Shown one piece after another: positions 1 through 10,389 of a stretch of 38,653 bases of DNA. The DNA lies in the NCBI GenBank assembly GCA_023265895.1, contig JAHFSE010000010.1, positions 7,250-45,902 on the forward strand, written 5' to 3'. Each line of letters opens with the position of its first letter. Positions within the stretch are counted from its first letter, which is position 1. The notes below the pieces were generated by a model. That model had not been told where the DNA came from. It did no database searches and saw only the letters and a program-made list of their open reading frames with translations. The DNA comes from Gammaproteobacteria bacterium. GTDB taxonomy: Bacteria; Pseudomonadota; Gammaproteobacteria; Pseudomonadales; JAHFSE01. The position numbers and the translations under genes were made by a program.

Positions 1-1181
1 GGATTTAAAAAACGCTCGAACAGTAAATCGTAAACCAATGGATCTAAATCCGTAATACCCAATACATAAGCAACTAAAGATCCTGCACCAGAACCACGGC
101 CTGGCCCTACCGGTACACCATTATTTTTAGCCCAACGAATAAAATCCATCACAATCAGAAAATAACCAGCAAAACCCATCTGATTAATAATGCCAAGCTC
201 TTCGTCTAAACGATTTTGATAATCAAGCAACGAAAATACTTCTCGACCCACGAGGGTCTCTTTTAATCGTGATTGCAAACCTTCTTGCGCTTGCTGAATT
301 AAATAATTTTCTACCGTGAATTCTTTCGGAATAGGATACTGTGGCAAATAATATTTACCCACTGGCACATCCACTGTGCAACGTCTCGCAATTTCTACAC
401 TGTTGGCTAAGGCTTCCGGTAAATCAGCAAATAATTGCTGCATCTCTTCTGCTGATCTTAAATATTGCTGTTCGCTATAACGACGAGGCCGATTAGGATC
501 GTCTAACAAGCGCCCTTCATGGATACACACTCGCACTTCGTGAGCTTCAAAATCTTCTGGTTGTAAAAAATGAACATCGTTGGTTGCAACTACTGGACAT
601 GAAAATTCACTCGCAAGTTGAATTGTATGATGTAATATTTCTTCTTCTTTTGCTCGCCCCGTACGCTGTACTTCCAAATAAAAATGTTGAGGGAAAATTT
701 GCATGAAAGCCTGCAGTGTTTGCTTGGCCTCTGTTAACTTTTCCGCCGCTAATAATTGTCCAATCTCGCCGGATAATCCACCGCTTAACGCAATCAGTCC
801 TTCACTAAAATCAGCTAACCAAGACCACTGCACAATAGGCCGACCTGCGACTTGGCCTTCTTGATAAGCTTTAGACAGTAGTTGAATAATATGCCGATAA
901 CCCTGCTGATTTTTTGCTAACAAACACAGTCTAAAGACGCTATTAGATTGATAGGGCGACTGTAACCAAATATCACTGCCATAAATAGGTTTAATCCCTT
1001 GCGCTGTTGCTGCTTTCTGAAATTTCACTAAACCAAATAAATTACTGTCATCCGTCACAGCCACTGCAGGCATATTAAATTCTATTAATTTTTTAATTAA
1101 CGACTTAATACGCACAATACCATCTACCAACGAATATTCGGTATGTACACGTAAATGAATGAATGAAGGCAGCTGCGTCAT
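1..1181 (-). CDS. dnaE: DNA polymerase III alpha subunit, N-terminal part (truncated by window edge)
   Basis: Minus-strand translation [31 protein letters not shown]...[24 protein letters not shown]...LLFERFLNP, typical DnaE PHP/polymerase motifs. An in-frame ATG 6 nt upstream (1187) is also possible. Not in the ORF track because it runs off the edge. Confidence 0.95.
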   Translation of the reverse strand, partial: MTQLPSFIHLRVHTEYSLVDGIVRIKSLIKKLIEFNMPAVAVTDDSNLFGLVKFQKAATAQGIKPIYGSDIWLQSPYQSNSVFRLCLLAKNQQGYRHIIQLLSKAYQEGQVAGRPIVQWSWLADFSEGLIALSGGLSGEIGQLLAAEKLTEAKQTLQAFMQIFPQHFYLEVQRTGRAKEEEILHHTIQLASEFSCPVVATNDVHFLQPEDFEAHEVRVCIHEGRLLDDPNRPRRYSEQQYLRSAEEMQQLFADLPEALANSVEIARRCTVDVPVGKYYLPQYPIPKEFTVENYLIQQAQEGLQSRLKETLVGREVFSLLDYQNRLDEELGIINQMGFAGYFLIVMDFIRWAKNNGVPVGPGRGSGAGSLVAYVLGITDLDPLVYDLLFERFLN

Positions 1182-1187
1182 ATGCAT

Positions 1188-1775
1188 TTAAGCCTCTAAC
1201 AAAGCTTTGACTGGCGCAAAGGATCGACGATGAATTGGGGAGGGCCCTAGTTGTTGTAAGGCTAAACAATGGGCTCGAGTAGGATAGCCTTTATGCTGCG
1301 CTAAACCATAACCGGGATAACGTTGATCTAACAAAATCATTTCTTGGTCGCGTGCTACTTTTGCAATAATAGATGCAGCGCCAATGACTTTTACTTTCAA
1401 ATCACCTTGGATAATGGCTTGACTGGGATAAACCCATTGAGGACACAGGTTACCATCCACCAAAACTTGATCCGGCACACACGCCAGTTGTTGTACTGCA
1501 CGTTTCATGGCTAATAAGCTGGCTTGTAAAATATTCAGCTGATCAATTTCTTCTACTTCAGCGCGTCCAATGGCCCACGCAATGGATAAGTCACGAATTT
1601 GCACAGCAATTTTTTCTCGCTGCTTTTCCGATAATTTTTTTGAATCAGTAATTTGAGCAATGGGTTTCAATGGATTTAAAATCACCGCAGCGGCAATCAC
1701 CGCGCCCGCCAAAGGCCCTCGCCCTACTTCATCTACACCAGCAATTTTAGTTAAGTCGGAAAATAATAAAGGCAT
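1188..1775 (-). CDS. rnhB: Ribonuclease HII
   Basis: [22 protein letters not shown] and [22 protein letters not shown] motifs; next to dnaE and lpxB. Confidence 0.96.
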   Translation of the reverse strand: MPLLFSDLTKIAGVDEVGRGPLAGAVIAAAVILNPLKPIAQITDSKKLSEKQREKIAVQIRDLSIAWAIGRAEVEEIDQLNILQASLLAMKRAVQQLACVPDQVLVDGNLCPQWVYPSQAIIQGDLKVKVIGAASIIAKVARDQEMILLDQRYPGYGLAQHKGYPTRAHCLALQQLGPSPIHRRSFAPVKALLEA

Positions 1776-1815
1776 CTCAAATATCCCAAGTCATCTCACT
1801 TAAAAATTTACTGGA

Positions 1816-2964
1816 TCAAGATGACGTTGCTAGTAAATTCACAATCGCTGTTGCTGCTTCTTGACTGGCATTTAATCGCAATTGTTGATGTATGTTTAAA
1901 AATTCTTGCATTAACAAGGGTTGATCAACCTGTTCCAATTGTTCTAACACAGCCGCAACAATGGACGCACTCACACACTGTTCTTGTACCAGCTCTGGCA
2001 CTAATAATCGATCCGCTAATAAATTAGGTAATGCAATAAAACGACTTTTCACAAAAGGGGCAATCAGATAATGAGTCAGTTTTGCCCATTTATAGACAAC
2101 CACCATGGGTTTTTTTAATAACAAGGCTTCCAAGGTTGCTGTGCCAGATGCCAATACTACACAATCTGCTAAAGCCATCAGGGTATGTGCGTGCCCTTCT
2201 ACTCTGCGCCAAGGAAAATTCGGTAGCTGTTCACCTAATATTTGTTCTAATAAATATTCAAATTGTTCTTGTCGTGCCGCATTGGCCAGTGGCGTAATAA
2301 ATTTTAAATTCGGCATTATCTGATGCAATTGCTGCACTGCCTGAATTAATTCAGGCCCAATATGGGTAAGCTCACCACCGCGGCTCCCTGGCAATATGGC
2401 CAGCACACGATCGTCTGCGGCATAACCCCAACTGGGTCGCAAATCATCTTTAGCAGACTCTAGCTCAATTAAATCCGCTAAAGGATGCCCCACAAATTTA
2501 ACAGCGACCTTATGTTGACGGTAAAAATCCGCTTCAAAGGGAAATAACGTCAACATGAGATCGACACTTTTCTGAATGGTTTTAATTCGTCCTTGTCGCC
2601 ATGCCCAAACAGAAGGACTCACATAATGAACCGTTTTAATACCTGCTAATTTTAATTTTTTTTCTAACCCTAAGTTAAAATCCGGCGCATCAATACCAAT
2701 CATAACATCCGGTTTTATTTTCAATAAACGACGAAATAATTGGTGACGAAGCCATAATAATTTAGGCAATCGTTTAAGCACATCTACAATGCCCATCACG
2801 GCAAGCGCATCTAAGGGAAACCAAGTTTCCAAGCCAACCGCTTGCATTTTTTCACCGCCAATACCGACAAAGCGCGCAGTAGGATAATGGATTTTCAGCG
2901 CTTGAATTAATCCAGCCCCTAATAAATCTCCTGACATTTCACCGGCAATTAAGGCAATAATCAT
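1816..2964 (-). CDS. lpxB: Lipid-A-disaccharide synthase
   Basis: IAGEMSGDLLGAGLI, GIGGEKMQAVG, HYVSPSVWAWRQGR, LPGSRGGEL; overlaps lpxA. Confidence 0.96.
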   Translation of the reverse strand: MIIALIAGEMSGDLLGAGLIQALKIHYPTARFVGIGGEKMQAVGLETWFPLDALAVMGIVDVLKRLPKLLWLRHQLFRRLLKIKPDVMIGIDAPDFNLGLEKKLKLAGIKTVHYVSPSVWAWRQGRIKTIQKSVDLMLTLFPFEADFYRQHKVAVKFVGHPLADLIELESAKDDLRPSWGYAADDRVLAILPGSRGGELTHIGPELIQAVQQLHQIMPNLKFITPLANAARQEQFEYLLEQILGEQLPNFPWRRVEGHAHTLMALADCVVLASGTATLEALLLKKPMVVVYKWAKLTHYLIAPFVKSRFIALPNLLADRLLVPELVQEQCVSASIVAAVLEQLEQVDQPLLMQEFLNIHQQLRLNASQEAATAIVNLLATSS

Positions 2965-3734
2965 TAACGTACAATGCCTCGTTTCGAATGTTCTAACGAA
3001 GTCATAAATAATTTTAATTGCTCACTGGCTGGTAATTTCTGCAATTGTAATAAAGCCTCTTTTAATGTTAGACCTTGTCGATACACAATTTTATAGGCAT
3101 CTTTTAATTGTCGAATTAATGCTGGAGAATCCCCACGACGACGCATGCCTTCCACATTTAAACCATGGGTAGCAGCAGGATGACCACTGACCATGACAAA
3201 AGCAGGGACATCCATATTAATCACTGAAAACATGCCCGCCATACTGTAAGCACCAATTTGACAAAATTGATGCACACCCGTAAAACCTCCTAAAATAACA
3301 CCATCACCCACAGTAACGTGACCCGCCAAAGTAGCATTATTAGCAAATACGGTGTGATTACCTACCACACAATCATGTGCAATATGCACATAGGCCATAA
3401 TCCAATTATGATGACCCATCCGAGTTTCACCACGATCTTGTGCTGTGCCACGATGCAACGTGACGTATTCTCGAATGACGTTGTGATCACCCACGATTAA
3501 TTTTGTAGGTTCTCCTCGATATTTTTTATCTTGGCAAGCTTCACCAATAGAACTAAAAGAATAAAACTGATTATTTTTACCAATTTCCGATGGTCCACGA
3601 ATAACCACATGTCCATCAATACGAGTCCCCGAATCAATAGAAACATCCGGGCCAATTATTGAATAGGGACCCACATCAACATCACTGGCTAATTCCGCCT
3701 TAGCATCAATGATTGCGGTAGGATGAATAGCCAT
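2964..3734 (-). CDS. lpxA: UDP-N-acetylglucosamine acyltransferase
   Basis: Hexapeptide repeat protein starting MAIHPTAIIDAKAELASDVDVGPYSIIGPDV, AHDCVVGNHTVFANNATLAGHV. Confidence 0.96.
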   Translation of the reverse strand: MAIHPTAIIDAKAELASDVDVGPYSIIGPDVSIDSGTRIDGHVVIRGPSEIGKNNQFYSFSSIGEACQDKKYRGEPTKLIVGDHNVIREYVTLHRGTAQDRGETRMGHHNWIMAYVHIAHDCVVGNHTVFANNATLAGHVTVGDGVILGGFTGVHQFCQIGAYSMAGMFSVINMDVPAFVMVSGHPAATHGLNVEGMRRRGDSPALIRQLKDAYKIVYRQGLTLKEALLQLQKLPASEQLKLFMTSLEHSKRGIVR

Positions 3735-3746
3735 GGTTAATTCCTC

Positions 3747-4409
3747 TTAAAAGTATTTTTCCCCAAGGGATCTAGAACGGATGATTTTTGCAGGAACACC
3801 ACCCACAAGCATTAAGTCTTCTACTGAATCGATGACGGCAGCACCCGCAGCCACCACACAATGTTTGCCGATGGTCAAACACTGAATCACACTAGCCCCC
3901 ATACCAACAGCTGCACCAACACCAATTCGAGTCGCACCACCCACGGCTGCTTGCGGTGCAAGACTGGCAAAGTCTTCTAATAATGCGTCGTGCTCAAGGA
4001 CACTGTTAGAATTTAAAATACAGTGTGCGCCAATGACAGCATCACTATTGACCGTAACGCCTGCCATAATAACGCTGCCTTCACCTATAGCAACATTAGC
4101 TGCAACAGTGGCACGAGGATGAATTGCAGTCAGGAAACGAAGCGTCGGTTGATTTTGACGAATGCTTTCTACCACTCTTTGACGAATAAAATTATCACCA
4201 ATCGCTACCACAATTTCATCAATCGCATACTCCGTCATTAACTGCGGTAATTGTTCCTGTCGACCTATAATTGCATATCCTTTGATACGCGCTCCAATGG
4301 GGTGTTGCAAATCTAACAATCCCATGATTTTGGCCGCATTTTGAGACTCAATAATATCTATGATGACTTTGGCATGCCCAGAGGCACCAATAATCAGACA
4401 ATTTTTCAT
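3747..4409 (-). CDS. NeuD/PglD-like sugar O-acyltransferase (left-handed beta-helix)
   Basis: MKNCLIIGASGHAKVIIDIIE N-terminal Rossmann-like motif plus hexapeptide repeats (GEGSVIMAGVTVNSDAVIGAHCILNSNSVLEHDALLED...VGGVPAKIIR). Start corrected from the ORF track (4523) to the ATG overlapping the tmk stop. Confidence 0.85.
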   Translation of the reverse strand: MKNCLIIGASGHAKVIIDIIESQNAAKIMGLLDLQHPIGARIKGYAIIGRQEQLPQLMTEYAIDEIVVAIGDNFIRQRVVESIRQNQPTLRFLTAIHPRATVAANVAIGEGSVIMAGVTVNSDAVIGAHCILNSNSVLEHDALLEDFASLAPQAAVGGATRIGVGAAVGMGASVIQCLTIGKHCVVAAGAAVIDSVEDLMLVGGVPAKIIRSRSLGEKYF

Positions 4410-5056
4410 TGGAGGTTTAATCCCAATCGAGCATTGACTTGCGCTAATAAATCTTGGGTGACTTGCTCTGGTGTTGCCGACGCATCCAATATTACATGAC
4501 CTTGTGGATCCGCCTGCGCACACTGCAAAAAGGCAGCACGCACTTGCTCATGATAAGCTGCGTCTTTTTGTTCAAAACGATTTTCATGACCACCCCTTGC
4601 TTTTGCTCTGGCTAATGAAACAGTCGGCGGTACATCTAACAACAGCGTTAAATCGGGCGCAAAGTTTCCCACAACCAAATGATGTATGTGCTCGACGACT
4701 GCTAAACCTAAACCACCTGCAATCCCTTGAAAGGCTCGAGAAGAATCGGCAAAACGATCGCTGATCACCCAAGTATTGTTGGCTAACGCAGGCCATACGG
4801 TTTGGCATAAGTGAGAACGCCGCGCTGCATAAACCAATAATAATTCGGTCATGGCATCCCATTTATTGGGATCACCTTCCACCAATAATCGACGAATTTC
4901 TTCTGCACCGGGTGAACCACCCGGTTCACGAGTGAGTAATACGGAATAACCCGCCGCCTGCATGGCCGCATATAATTGTTTGGATTGCAAACCTTTACCG
5001 GCACCATCCACACCATCAATCACAATCATTTTAGCGGTGGTTTGTGTTGCATTCAT
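4406..5056 (-). CDS. tmk: Thymidylate kinase
   Basis: IVIDGVDGAGKGLQSKQL P-loop, LTREPGGSPGAEEIR, SDRFADSSRAFQG. Confidence 0.96.
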   Translation of the reverse strand: MNATQTTAKMIVIDGVDGAGKGLQSKQLYAAMQAAGYSVLLTREPGGSPGAEEIRRLLVEGDPNKWDAMTELLLVYAARRSHLCQTVWPALANNTWVISDRFADSSRAFQGIAGGLGLAVVEHIHHLVVGNFAPDLTLLLDVPPTVSLARAKARGGHENRFEQKDAAYHEQVRAAFLQCAQADPQGHVILDASATPEQVTQDLLAQVNARLGLNLQ

Positions 5057-5068
5057 GATGTGCTCACT

Positions 5069-6088
5069 CTACTGACCTAACTGATATTTTCTAACGGCCT
5101 GCTCATGCTCAGACAAGGTGGTTGAAAAATAATGACTGCCATCGCCTTTGGCGACAAAATATAATGCGGTGCCTAAGGCAGGATGCAATACCGCATGAAT
5201 AGCTGAGCGCCCTGGTGCTGCAATAGGTGTAGGCGGCAATCCTGCACGGGTATAAGTGTTATAAGGGGTATCACTCAGTAAATGTGCGCGGGTTAAATTG
5301 CCGTGAAATTCTGAACCTAAACCATAAATGACGGTGGGATCTGTTTGCAATCGCATACCTTTGGCTAAACGACGCAGAAAAACACCCGCAATAATGGGTT
5401 GTTCTTTTGGTAATTTAGCCTCTTTTTCCACAATAGAAGCTAGAATTAACGCCTGATAAGGTGTTGCGTAAGGCAAATTCGGCGCACGTTGACTCCAAGC
5501 CTCTGCCAACATTTGTTGCATTCGATAATAAGCACGTTTCAGTAAATCTGCATCCGTGGTATTACCACTGTAGAAATAAGTATCTGGGAAAAATAATCCT
5601 TCAAGATGGGTTTCAGGAATCGCTAATTTTTCCAAAATTTGTGCATCTGTATTTTCTTTTAAACTGGGAATTAATTGATCTTGAACCCACAAAATTTTCT
5701 TAAATTCGGCAACTGTCATGCCTTCGGTCAACTGAACAGAATGCCGCTTGATGGATTGACCCGCGCGCAATTGCACTAAAATATCTAACGGACTGTATCG
5801 GCCAGAGAATTCATATTCACCCGCTTTAATCAGTTGCAATTCAGGATAAAAATGCACATAGGCTTTCAAAAAAAATCCCTGCGCAATCCAATGTCGTTTG
5901 ACCATTTCGTCAATAGCCCAACGCACACTGGCACCTTCTGGCACTATAAAAGAAGTGACGGCTAAGTTTTGTTTGCGGGTAATTGTTGAATAACCATAAA
6001 AAATAGTACCTTCTAAAACAAAAATCAGTGCAATGCTGATTAAAATACTAGATAACCATAATTTATTAGACAGCAGTTTTTTAATCAT
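5069..6088 (-). CDS. mltG: Endolytic murein transglycosylase MltG (YceG)
   Basis: LEGLFFPDTYFYSG, ILASIVEKEAKLPKEQPIIAGVFLRRL, MRLQTDPTVIYGLG, YNTYTRAGLPPTPIAAPG, YFVAKGDGSHYFS. Start chosen at MIKKLLSNKLWLSS (TM helix); the track's longer start overlaps pabC. Confidence 0.93.
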   Translation of the reverse strand: MIKKLLSNKLWLSSILISIALIFVLEGTIFYGYSTITRKQNLAVTSFIVPEGASVRWAIDEMVKRHWIAQGFFLKAYVHFYPELQLIKAGEYEFSGRYSPLDILVQLRAGQSIKRHSVQLTEGMTVAEFKKILWVQDQLIPSLKENTDAQILEKLAIPETHLEGLFFPDTYFYSGNTTDADLLKRAYYRMQQMLAEAWSQRAPNLPYATPYQALILASIVEKEAKLPKEQPIIAGVFLRRLAKGMRLQTDPTVIYGLGSEFHGNLTRAHLLSDTPYNTYTRAGLPPTPIAAPGRSAIHAVLHPALGTALYFVAKGDGSHYFSTTLSEHEQAVRKYQLGQ

Positions 6089-6101
6089 ACAAAAACTCTT
6101 A

Positions 6102-6983
6102 CTAGGACCTGTGAAAAGATGATTCAACCCATGCATGGATTGCTTGTTGACATTGCTGCGTCCTAGGGCCAATGGACCAAGTATGCAATAGCGATGTCGT
6201 TAGTTCAGCGGGTGCAGTTAACGCAACAACAGGAAAAATACCCAAAATATTACTCAGAAAAATTTCATCCGCTTGATAAAGATCTTCAGGCGTTATGATT
6301 TGCTCATGACAAGCATGACCTAACAACGGCATGATTTGGGTCAATAGATGTTGACGCATGACCCCTTGTACACCACACAAGTTTAGCCTAGGCGTAATCC
6401 ATGCGCCCTTCGCATAAATAAATAGATTGGTGCTGGTGCCTTCAATAACGTGCTGATGCTCATCTAACAAAAGCCCTTCGTCACAGTGATATAAATCAAC
6501 TGCTCGCCTTGCCATCACTTGATCCAAGCGATTGAGATGTTTAATGCCTGCTAATTGTGGTTGATGAGCTAAACACCAATCACTTAAGAGCACCGTCATC
6601 CCTTGTGTCTCCAACTGAGCCCAATGATCCGCATCATGAGGAAACCAAGCGATCACACGCGTGGGTTGTAACGGGCTCGGCCAACGATAACCACGTCCTC
6701 CCTCACCCGCAGTGATGGTTATCTTAACGATACCCTCCTGTAAATGGGCGTCACTCAAAATACACTGCTCTAATTCAGAAAATAATAAATCTAGCGAAAG
6801 ATCGATCCCTAAAACGAATAATCCTCGCTGCAAACGTGCTTTATGAAAATCCAATAAAATAATTTTTCCACGCTGCAATCGTAGGGTTTCAAAAACACCA
6901 TGCCCATAGGTCAACCCCCGATCTAACACCGAAATATGTGTAGACATCTGACCATTAATCCAAACTCGATCCATGACTGGCAT
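6102..6983 (-). CDS. pabC: Aminodeoxychorismate lyase (PLP fold-type IV)
   Basis: VWINGQ, DRGLTYGHGVFETLRL, GIKHLNRLDQVMAR, EGTSTNLFI; between mltG and fabF as in other gammaproteobacteria. Confidence 0.92.
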   Translation of the reverse strand: MPVMDRVWINGQMSTHISVLDRGLTYGHGVFETLRLQRGKIILLDFHKARLQRGLFVLGIDLSLDLLFSELEQCILSDAHLQEGIVKITITAGEGGRGYRWPSPLQPTRVIAWFPHDADHWAQLETQGMTVLLSDWCLAHQPQLAGIKHLNRLDQVMARRAVDLYHCDEGLLLDEHQHVIEGTSTNLFIYAKGAWITPRLNLCGVQGVMRQHLLTQIMPLLGHACHEQIITPEDLYQADEIFLSNILGIFPVVALTAPAELTTSLLHTWSIGPRTQQCQQAIHAWVESSFHRS

Positions 6984-6986
6984 GGG

Positions 6987-8252
6987 CTATAACATCCGAC
7001 GAAAAATTAAACTGCCATTGGTACCGCCAAAACCAAAAGAATTAGACATGGCCGTTGTTAATTTCATGGGTCGTGCTTGGTTGGGAATAAAATCTAATCC
7101 GCTAATGGTGGGCGTTTGTAAATTTATAGTCGGCGGCGCAACTTGGTCTAATAATGCCTGTATGGTAATAATCGCCTCTACCGCACCAGCAGCGCCTAAC
7201 ATGTGACCTAACATGGATTTAGTAGAGCTCACCGCAAGCTGCTGACAATGACCTGCAAATAATTGCTTAATGGCAATAGCCTCCGCTTCATCGCCTGCCG
7301 GCGTCGAAGTACCATGGGCATTAATATAATCCACTTCAGCAGGAGTCATGCTCGCATCTTTTAATGCATTTGCCATAGCAGCATAAGCGCCCGCCCCATC
7401 TTCCGGTGGTGCCGTAATATGACAAGCATCAGCGCTCATACCAAAGCCCATCAATTCAGCATAAATAGGTGCGCCACGCTCAACCGCATGTTGATATTCT
7501 TCCAAAACTAAAACACCCGCACCATCAGATAAAACAAAACCATCACGATCAATATCCCAAGGCCGACTGGCTTCCATCGGCGCATCATTACGACGAGACA
7601 AAGCGCGTGCAGCAGCAAATCCAGCCATGCCTAAGGCACTAGAACCAGATTCAGCACCACCAGCAAACATCACATCCGCATCACCATAAGCAATTAAACG
7701 TGCCGCTAAACCAATATTATGTGTGCCCGTGGCGCAAGCGGTCGTGACACTTAAATTAGGCCCGCGCAATCCTAACAAAATAGAAATATTACCAGCAGCC
7801 ATATTGGCAATCGAACCTGAAATTAAAAACGGCGATACTTTACGCGCACCTTGCTGAATTAAAATACGGCTTTGGGCTTCAATCGTATGAATGCCTCCAA
7901 TCCCTGATCCGATACAGGTACCAACCCGCTGAGTATTGATTTGAGTAAGATCTAATTGCGCGTCTTGCTGTGCTTGAAAAGCAGCAGCAATGGCATAATG
8001 AATAAAAGGATCTATTTTTCTGGCTTCTTTTTCTGGTAAATATTGGGTCAGATTAAATTGTTTGACGAGACCAGCAAAACGCACTGACAATCCACTCGCA
8101 TCATAATCTTCAATGAGACAAATACCGCTTTGTCCCTGTAGCAAGCAAGCCCAAGTATCTGGCAGATTATTACCCAGCGGCGTGATTGCACCGCGACCTG
8201 TCACCACAACGCGTCGCTGCTTTGCTGCTGGATTCACTCGGGTTACCGCCAT
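6987..8252 (-). CDS. fabF: Beta-ketoacyl-ACP synthase II
   Basis: RRVVVTGRGAITPLGNN, SVTTACATGTHNIG (active Cys), INAHGTSTPAGD, SSTKSMLGHMLGAAG, SNSFGFGGTNG. Confidence 0.95.
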   Translation of the reverse strand: MAVTRVNPAAKQRRVVVTGRGAITPLGNNLPDTWACLLQGQSGICLIEDYDASGLSVRFAGLVKQFNLTQYLPEKEARKIDPFIHYAIAAAFQAQQDAQLDLTQINTQRVGTCIGSGIGGIHTIEAQSRILIQQGARKVSPFLISGSIANMAAGNISILLGLRGPNLSVTTACATGTHNIGLAARLIAYGDADVMFAGGAESGSSALGMAGFAAARALSRRNDAPMEASRPWDIDRDGFVLSDGAGVLVLEEYQHAVERGAPIYAELMGFGMSADACHITAPPEDGAGAYAAMANALKDASMTPAEVDYINAHGTSTPAGDEAEAIAIKQLFAGHCQQLAVSSTKSMLGHMLGAAGAVEAIITIQALLDQVAPPTINLQTPTISGLDFIPNQARPMKLTTAMSNSFGFGGTNGSLIFRRML

Positions 8253-8275
8253 TGTCTTCTCCGTCCTATGGAAAC

Positions 8276-8312
8276 AAAAAAACCGCAGATTAATGTCATC
8301 TGCGGTTTTTTA
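8276..8312 (-). terminator. Bidirectional-looking intrinsic terminator between acpP and fabF
   Basis: AAAAACCGCAGAT-TAATGTC-ATCTGCGGTTTTTT: 10-bp perfect stem with A-tract and T-tract flanks. Confidence 0.8.
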
Positions 8313-8350
8313 AACAATAAAAATCGAGAAGTATAGCCGTCATTTCTTCA

Positions 8351-8587
8351 TCATTTCTGATGATTGGTCACGTAATCTATCGCTTCCTGTACCTTGGTAA
8401 TTTTCTCAGCATCTTCGTCGGGAATTTCAGTCTCAAATTCTTCTTCAAGCGCCATAACCAACTCTACGGTATCTAAAGAATCAGCACCTAAATCTTCAAC
8501 AAACGATGCATCGTTGGTAACTTCATCTAATTTCACGCCTAATTGCTCTGCTACAATTTTCTTGACGCGTTCTTCAATCGTACTCAT
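8351..8587 (-). CDS. acpP: Acyl carrier protein
   Basis: [18 protein letters not shown]...[23 protein letters not shown]. Confidence 0.98.
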   Translation of the reverse strand: MSTIEERVKKIVAEQLGVKLDEVTNDASFVEDLGADSLDTVELVMALEEEFETEIPDEDAEKITKVQEAIDYVTNHQK

Positions 8588-8652
8588 ATCCTTTTCTCTC
8601 TGTTGCTCATGGAAAACCCAATTTAATGGCGGGGGTAAGTGTATGCTAAGGC

Positions 8653-9399
8653 TTAGCCCATGTAAATTCCCCCATTCACATGCAAAGTAGCACCAGTCAT
8701 ATAATCCGCTGCTTCCGTCGCCAAAAAGCCAACAATACCCGCAATATCTTTCGGCTCACCCAATCGCTTGAGTGGAATTTGCGCCAGCACTTGCTGTCTT
8801 TGCTCCTCGGTTAAAACATGGGTCATATCGGTATCAATATAGCCCGGCGACACGGTATTTACCGTAATGCCTCGGCCACCCACTTCTCGTGCTAACGCAC
8901 GAGTAAAACCTTCGATGCCTGCTTTACTTGCGGCATAATTCACTTGTCCTGAATTACCTAATCCTGCAACCACAGAACTAATATTGATAATGCGTCCCCA
9001 ACGAAGAGAGGCCATCTGTTTTAAACAAGCCTTACTGAGTCGGTAAGCACCGGATAAATTCACATTAATGACCTGATCCCATTCAGATTCCTTCATACGC
9101 AAAATTAATTGATCACAAACAATGCCGGCGTTATTAACCAAAATGGTGGGTAATTGTTGGCGCTCTTTCAGCACTTCAAATAACTGCGCAATGGAATCTG
9201 GCTGTCCAACATCCAACACAACACCAACACCTTGATCACCTAACAACTCAGTGATCTGCGACGCATGGGCCGACTGCGTTGCTGTGCCAACGACAAAAGC
9301 ACCGAGGGATTTTAAATGCAACGCAATCGCTTGACCAATACCACGACTGGCACCTGTCACTAATGCATATTGACCGGCCAAAGGCGCTGGTTGTGTCAT
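8653..9399 (-). CDS. fabG: 3-oxoacyl-ACP reductase
   Basis: [52 protein letters not shown] overlap with fabD stop. Confidence 0.96.
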   Translation of the reverse strand: MTQPAPLAGQYALVTGASRGIGQAIALHLKSLGAFVVGTATQSAHASQITELLGDQGVGVVLDVGQPDSIAQLFEVLKERQQLPTILVNNAGIVCDQLILRMKESEWDQVINVNLSGAYRLSKACLKQMASLRWGRIINISSVVAGLGNSGQVNYAASKAGIEGFTRALAREVGGRGITVNTVSPGYIDTDMTHVLTEEQRQQVLAQIPLKRLGEPKDIAGIVGFLATEAADYMTGATLHVNGGIYMG

Positions 9400-10364
9400 A
9401 GGGAAAATTCCTCTAAAGCCTGGTGTAAACTGGTAATATCTTGTACAGACATAGATTGAATATCTGGCGCAATGCGTTTATTCAAACCACTGAGCACTTT
9501 ACCAGAACCTAATTCTATCAATCGAGTGATACCTGATCCTACGGCTGCTTGAATCACTTCAACCCAACGCACGGGATGATACATTTGTCGAAATAAAGCA
9601 TCACGAATTTGATTATTCAACATATCATCACCGATCGAAATGGGTGTCATTGCTGCGACATCTACATTATTGATCACGAGGCAATTGGGGGAGCGAAAAT
9701 GCACATGCGCAAGATCTGCTTTTAATCTTTCCGCTGCAGGCAACATGAGCGGACAATGAGAGGGTACGCTCATAGCAACAGGAATGACTTTTTTAGCGCC
9801 GTGCATTTTCGCTAATTCCGCCACTCGCTCCACCGCTATTTTCATACCACCAATGACCGTTTGTTCAGGCGTATTAAAATTCGCTGGCGTCACTGGCCCA
9901 AGGTTTTTTGCCATCTCACATAATTCAATGATTTTCTGCGCTGACAAACCTAAAATAGCTGCCATGCTGCCTTCACCTTCGGCTACGGCTTCATTCATAT
10001 AACGAGCACGCTTTTCTACTAAACCAACCGCGTCTGAAAACGCTAACGCATTTGCACACACCAACGCAGTATATTCACCCAAACTATGACCCGCCATCCA
10101 AATAGGATCCGCGCCTTTGGCTTTTTTCCACACACGCCACACAGCGACACCCGCCACTAACATCAGTGGTTGAGTCACTTGAGTTTGTCCTAACACAACA
10201 GCGGGTCCTTGCTGCGCTAATTGCCATAAATCGTAGCCCAATATCTCGGATGCTTCGGCAAAGGTTTTCATCACTTCAGGATATACCGATGCCACCTCAG
10301 CCAACATACCCACCTGCTGAGAGCCCTGACCTGGAAATACAATACCAAAGGATGTTGACGACAT
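9396..10364 (-). CDS. fabD: Malonyl-CoA:ACP transacylase
   Basis: IVFPGQGSQQVGM, AGHSLGEYTALV, GGMKIAVERVAELA, SVPSHCPLM. Confidence 0.96.
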   Translation of the reverse strand: MSSTSFGIVFPGQGSQQVGMLAEVASVYPEVMKTFAEASEILGYDLWQLAQQGPAVVLGQTQVTQPLMLVAGVAVWRVWKKAKGADPIWMAGHSLGEYTALVCANALAFSDAVGLVEKRARYMNEAVAEGEGSMAAILGLSAQKIIELCEMAKNLGPVTPANFNTPEQTVIGGMKIAVERVAELAKMHGAKKVIPVAMSVPSHCPLMLPAAERLKADLAHVHFRSPNCLVINNVDVAAMTPISIGDDMLNNQIRDALFRQMYHPVRWVEVIQAAVGSGITRLIELGSGKVLSGLNKRIAPDIQSMSVQDITSLHQALEEFSL

Positions 10365-10389
10365 AAGCGCTCTTATATTCTGTTCACAA

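Noticed and set aside
1821-2323. Plus-strand ORFs (68, 71, 72 aa) opposite lpxB
   Set aside because: Antisense to a confidently identified gene, low-complexity translations, no start signals; spurious.
6089-6172. N-terminal extension of MltG in the ORF track
   Set aside because: Overlaps the pabC 3' end; MIKKLL plus TM helix is the plausible start.
8394-8690. Plus-strand 98-aa ORF opposite acpP
   Set aside because: Ser-rich shadow translation of the acpP region; no independent evidence.
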